Source: an uncultured Bacteroides sp.
GTDB taxonomy: Bacteria; Bacteroidota; Bacteroidia; Bacteroidales; Bacteroidaceae
NCBI GenBank assembly: GCA_959606905.1
Contig: CAUHML010000040.1
Coordinates: 1 to 25,958 of the forward strand
DNA: 25,958 nt
Direction: 5' to 3'
The first letter of the stretch is position 1; the number at the start of each line of letters is the position of its first letter. A model generated the notes under the pieces. That model did no database searches. It was not told the DNA's origin and was given only the letters and a program-made list of their open reading frames with translations. Shown here in pieces: positions 25,799 to 25,958 of this stretch. Both the position numbers and the translations under genes were made by a program.

Positions 25799-25806
25799 CA
25801 AAGGTA
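25799..25806 (-). promoter_or_regulatory. -7 box of the corA promoter
   Basis: The minus strand reads TACCTTTG, a perfect TAnnTTTG element about 140 nt before the corA ATG, implying a leader of roughly 130 nt. No clear TTTG lies 19-21 nt upstream of it. Beyond this, 25807-25958 shows no gene that I can support. Confidence 0.6.
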
Positions 25807-25958
25807 CGGAAAAATGAAGTAAGTTCCGCCTTTTGTGTCGTGTTTTTCGATAAACAGGTTGAAAGTACTTTTACAAAGTAAGAAAAAGCCCCATAGCCTG
25901 ATACACTTCTGCCCTGTAACTTAACATAGATTAAACGTTTACGTAACCATCTTTTTTG

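Noticed and set aside
1..25958. CRISPR arrays, rRNA, intact insertion sequences, phage genes
   Set aside because: No regularly spaced direct-repeat array, transposase, integrase or rRNA sequence was recognised. The only regularly spaced repeat (4919-5016) has three palindromic units with 5-bp gaps, far too short for spacers.

Overview
The window looks like the chromosome of a gut Bacteroides (Bacteroidales). The signs are SusC/SusD pairs, FecR/ECF-sigma regulation, promoters of the form TAnnTTTG, A-rich leaders in place of Shine-Dalgarno sites in most genes, and a Bacteroidales-type membrane pyrophosphatase and DUF5723 outer-membrane protein. Species cannot be fixed from sequence reading alone.

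Layout. (1) 1-1805: 3' part of sufS (cysteine desulfurase; its start lies outside the window), a terminator, a hairpin-rich leader with two ECF-type promoter-like motifs, and a small YbjQ-family protein. (2) 1914-4750: a secreted GH36 alpha-galactosidase on the minus strand, then a scar in which the C-terminal end of a TonB-dependent receptor and the C-terminal end of an AraC-type regulator abut head to head. This looks like the remains of a collapsed polysaccharide-utilization locus (PUL). (3) 4751-5365: gene-free, with a striking 98-bp compound palindrome containing three 22-bp-spaced palindromic units. (4) 5366-9985: housekeeping genes hppA (Na+/H+ pyrophosphatase), rnhB (RNase HII) and a DUF5723 outer-membrane protein, closed by a strong terminator. 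(5) 10280-24572: a complete ECF-regulated PUL, in order sigma factor, FecR anti-sigma, SusC with STN signalling domain, SusD, GH28-like beta-helix protein, GH99/WbsX-like protein, GH43-like protein, and a GH78 alpha-L-rhamnosidase fused to an SGNH esterase domain. (6) 24573-25958: two palindromes and corA on the minus strand.

How the PUL should work, by analogy with characterised systems: SusD and SusC capture and import an oligosaccharide. Ligand-loaded SusC signals through its periplasmic STN domain to FecR, which releases the ECF sigma factor to raise susCD transcription. The four downstream exported enzymes trim the glycan. The mix of alpha-L-rhamnosidase, GH28-like, GH43-like and esterase functions suggests a rhamnose-containing, possibly acetylated, plant or microbial polysaccharide rather than a host glycan. 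The exact substrate is unknown, and the GH99/WbsX-like and GH28-like proteins are the least predictable parts.
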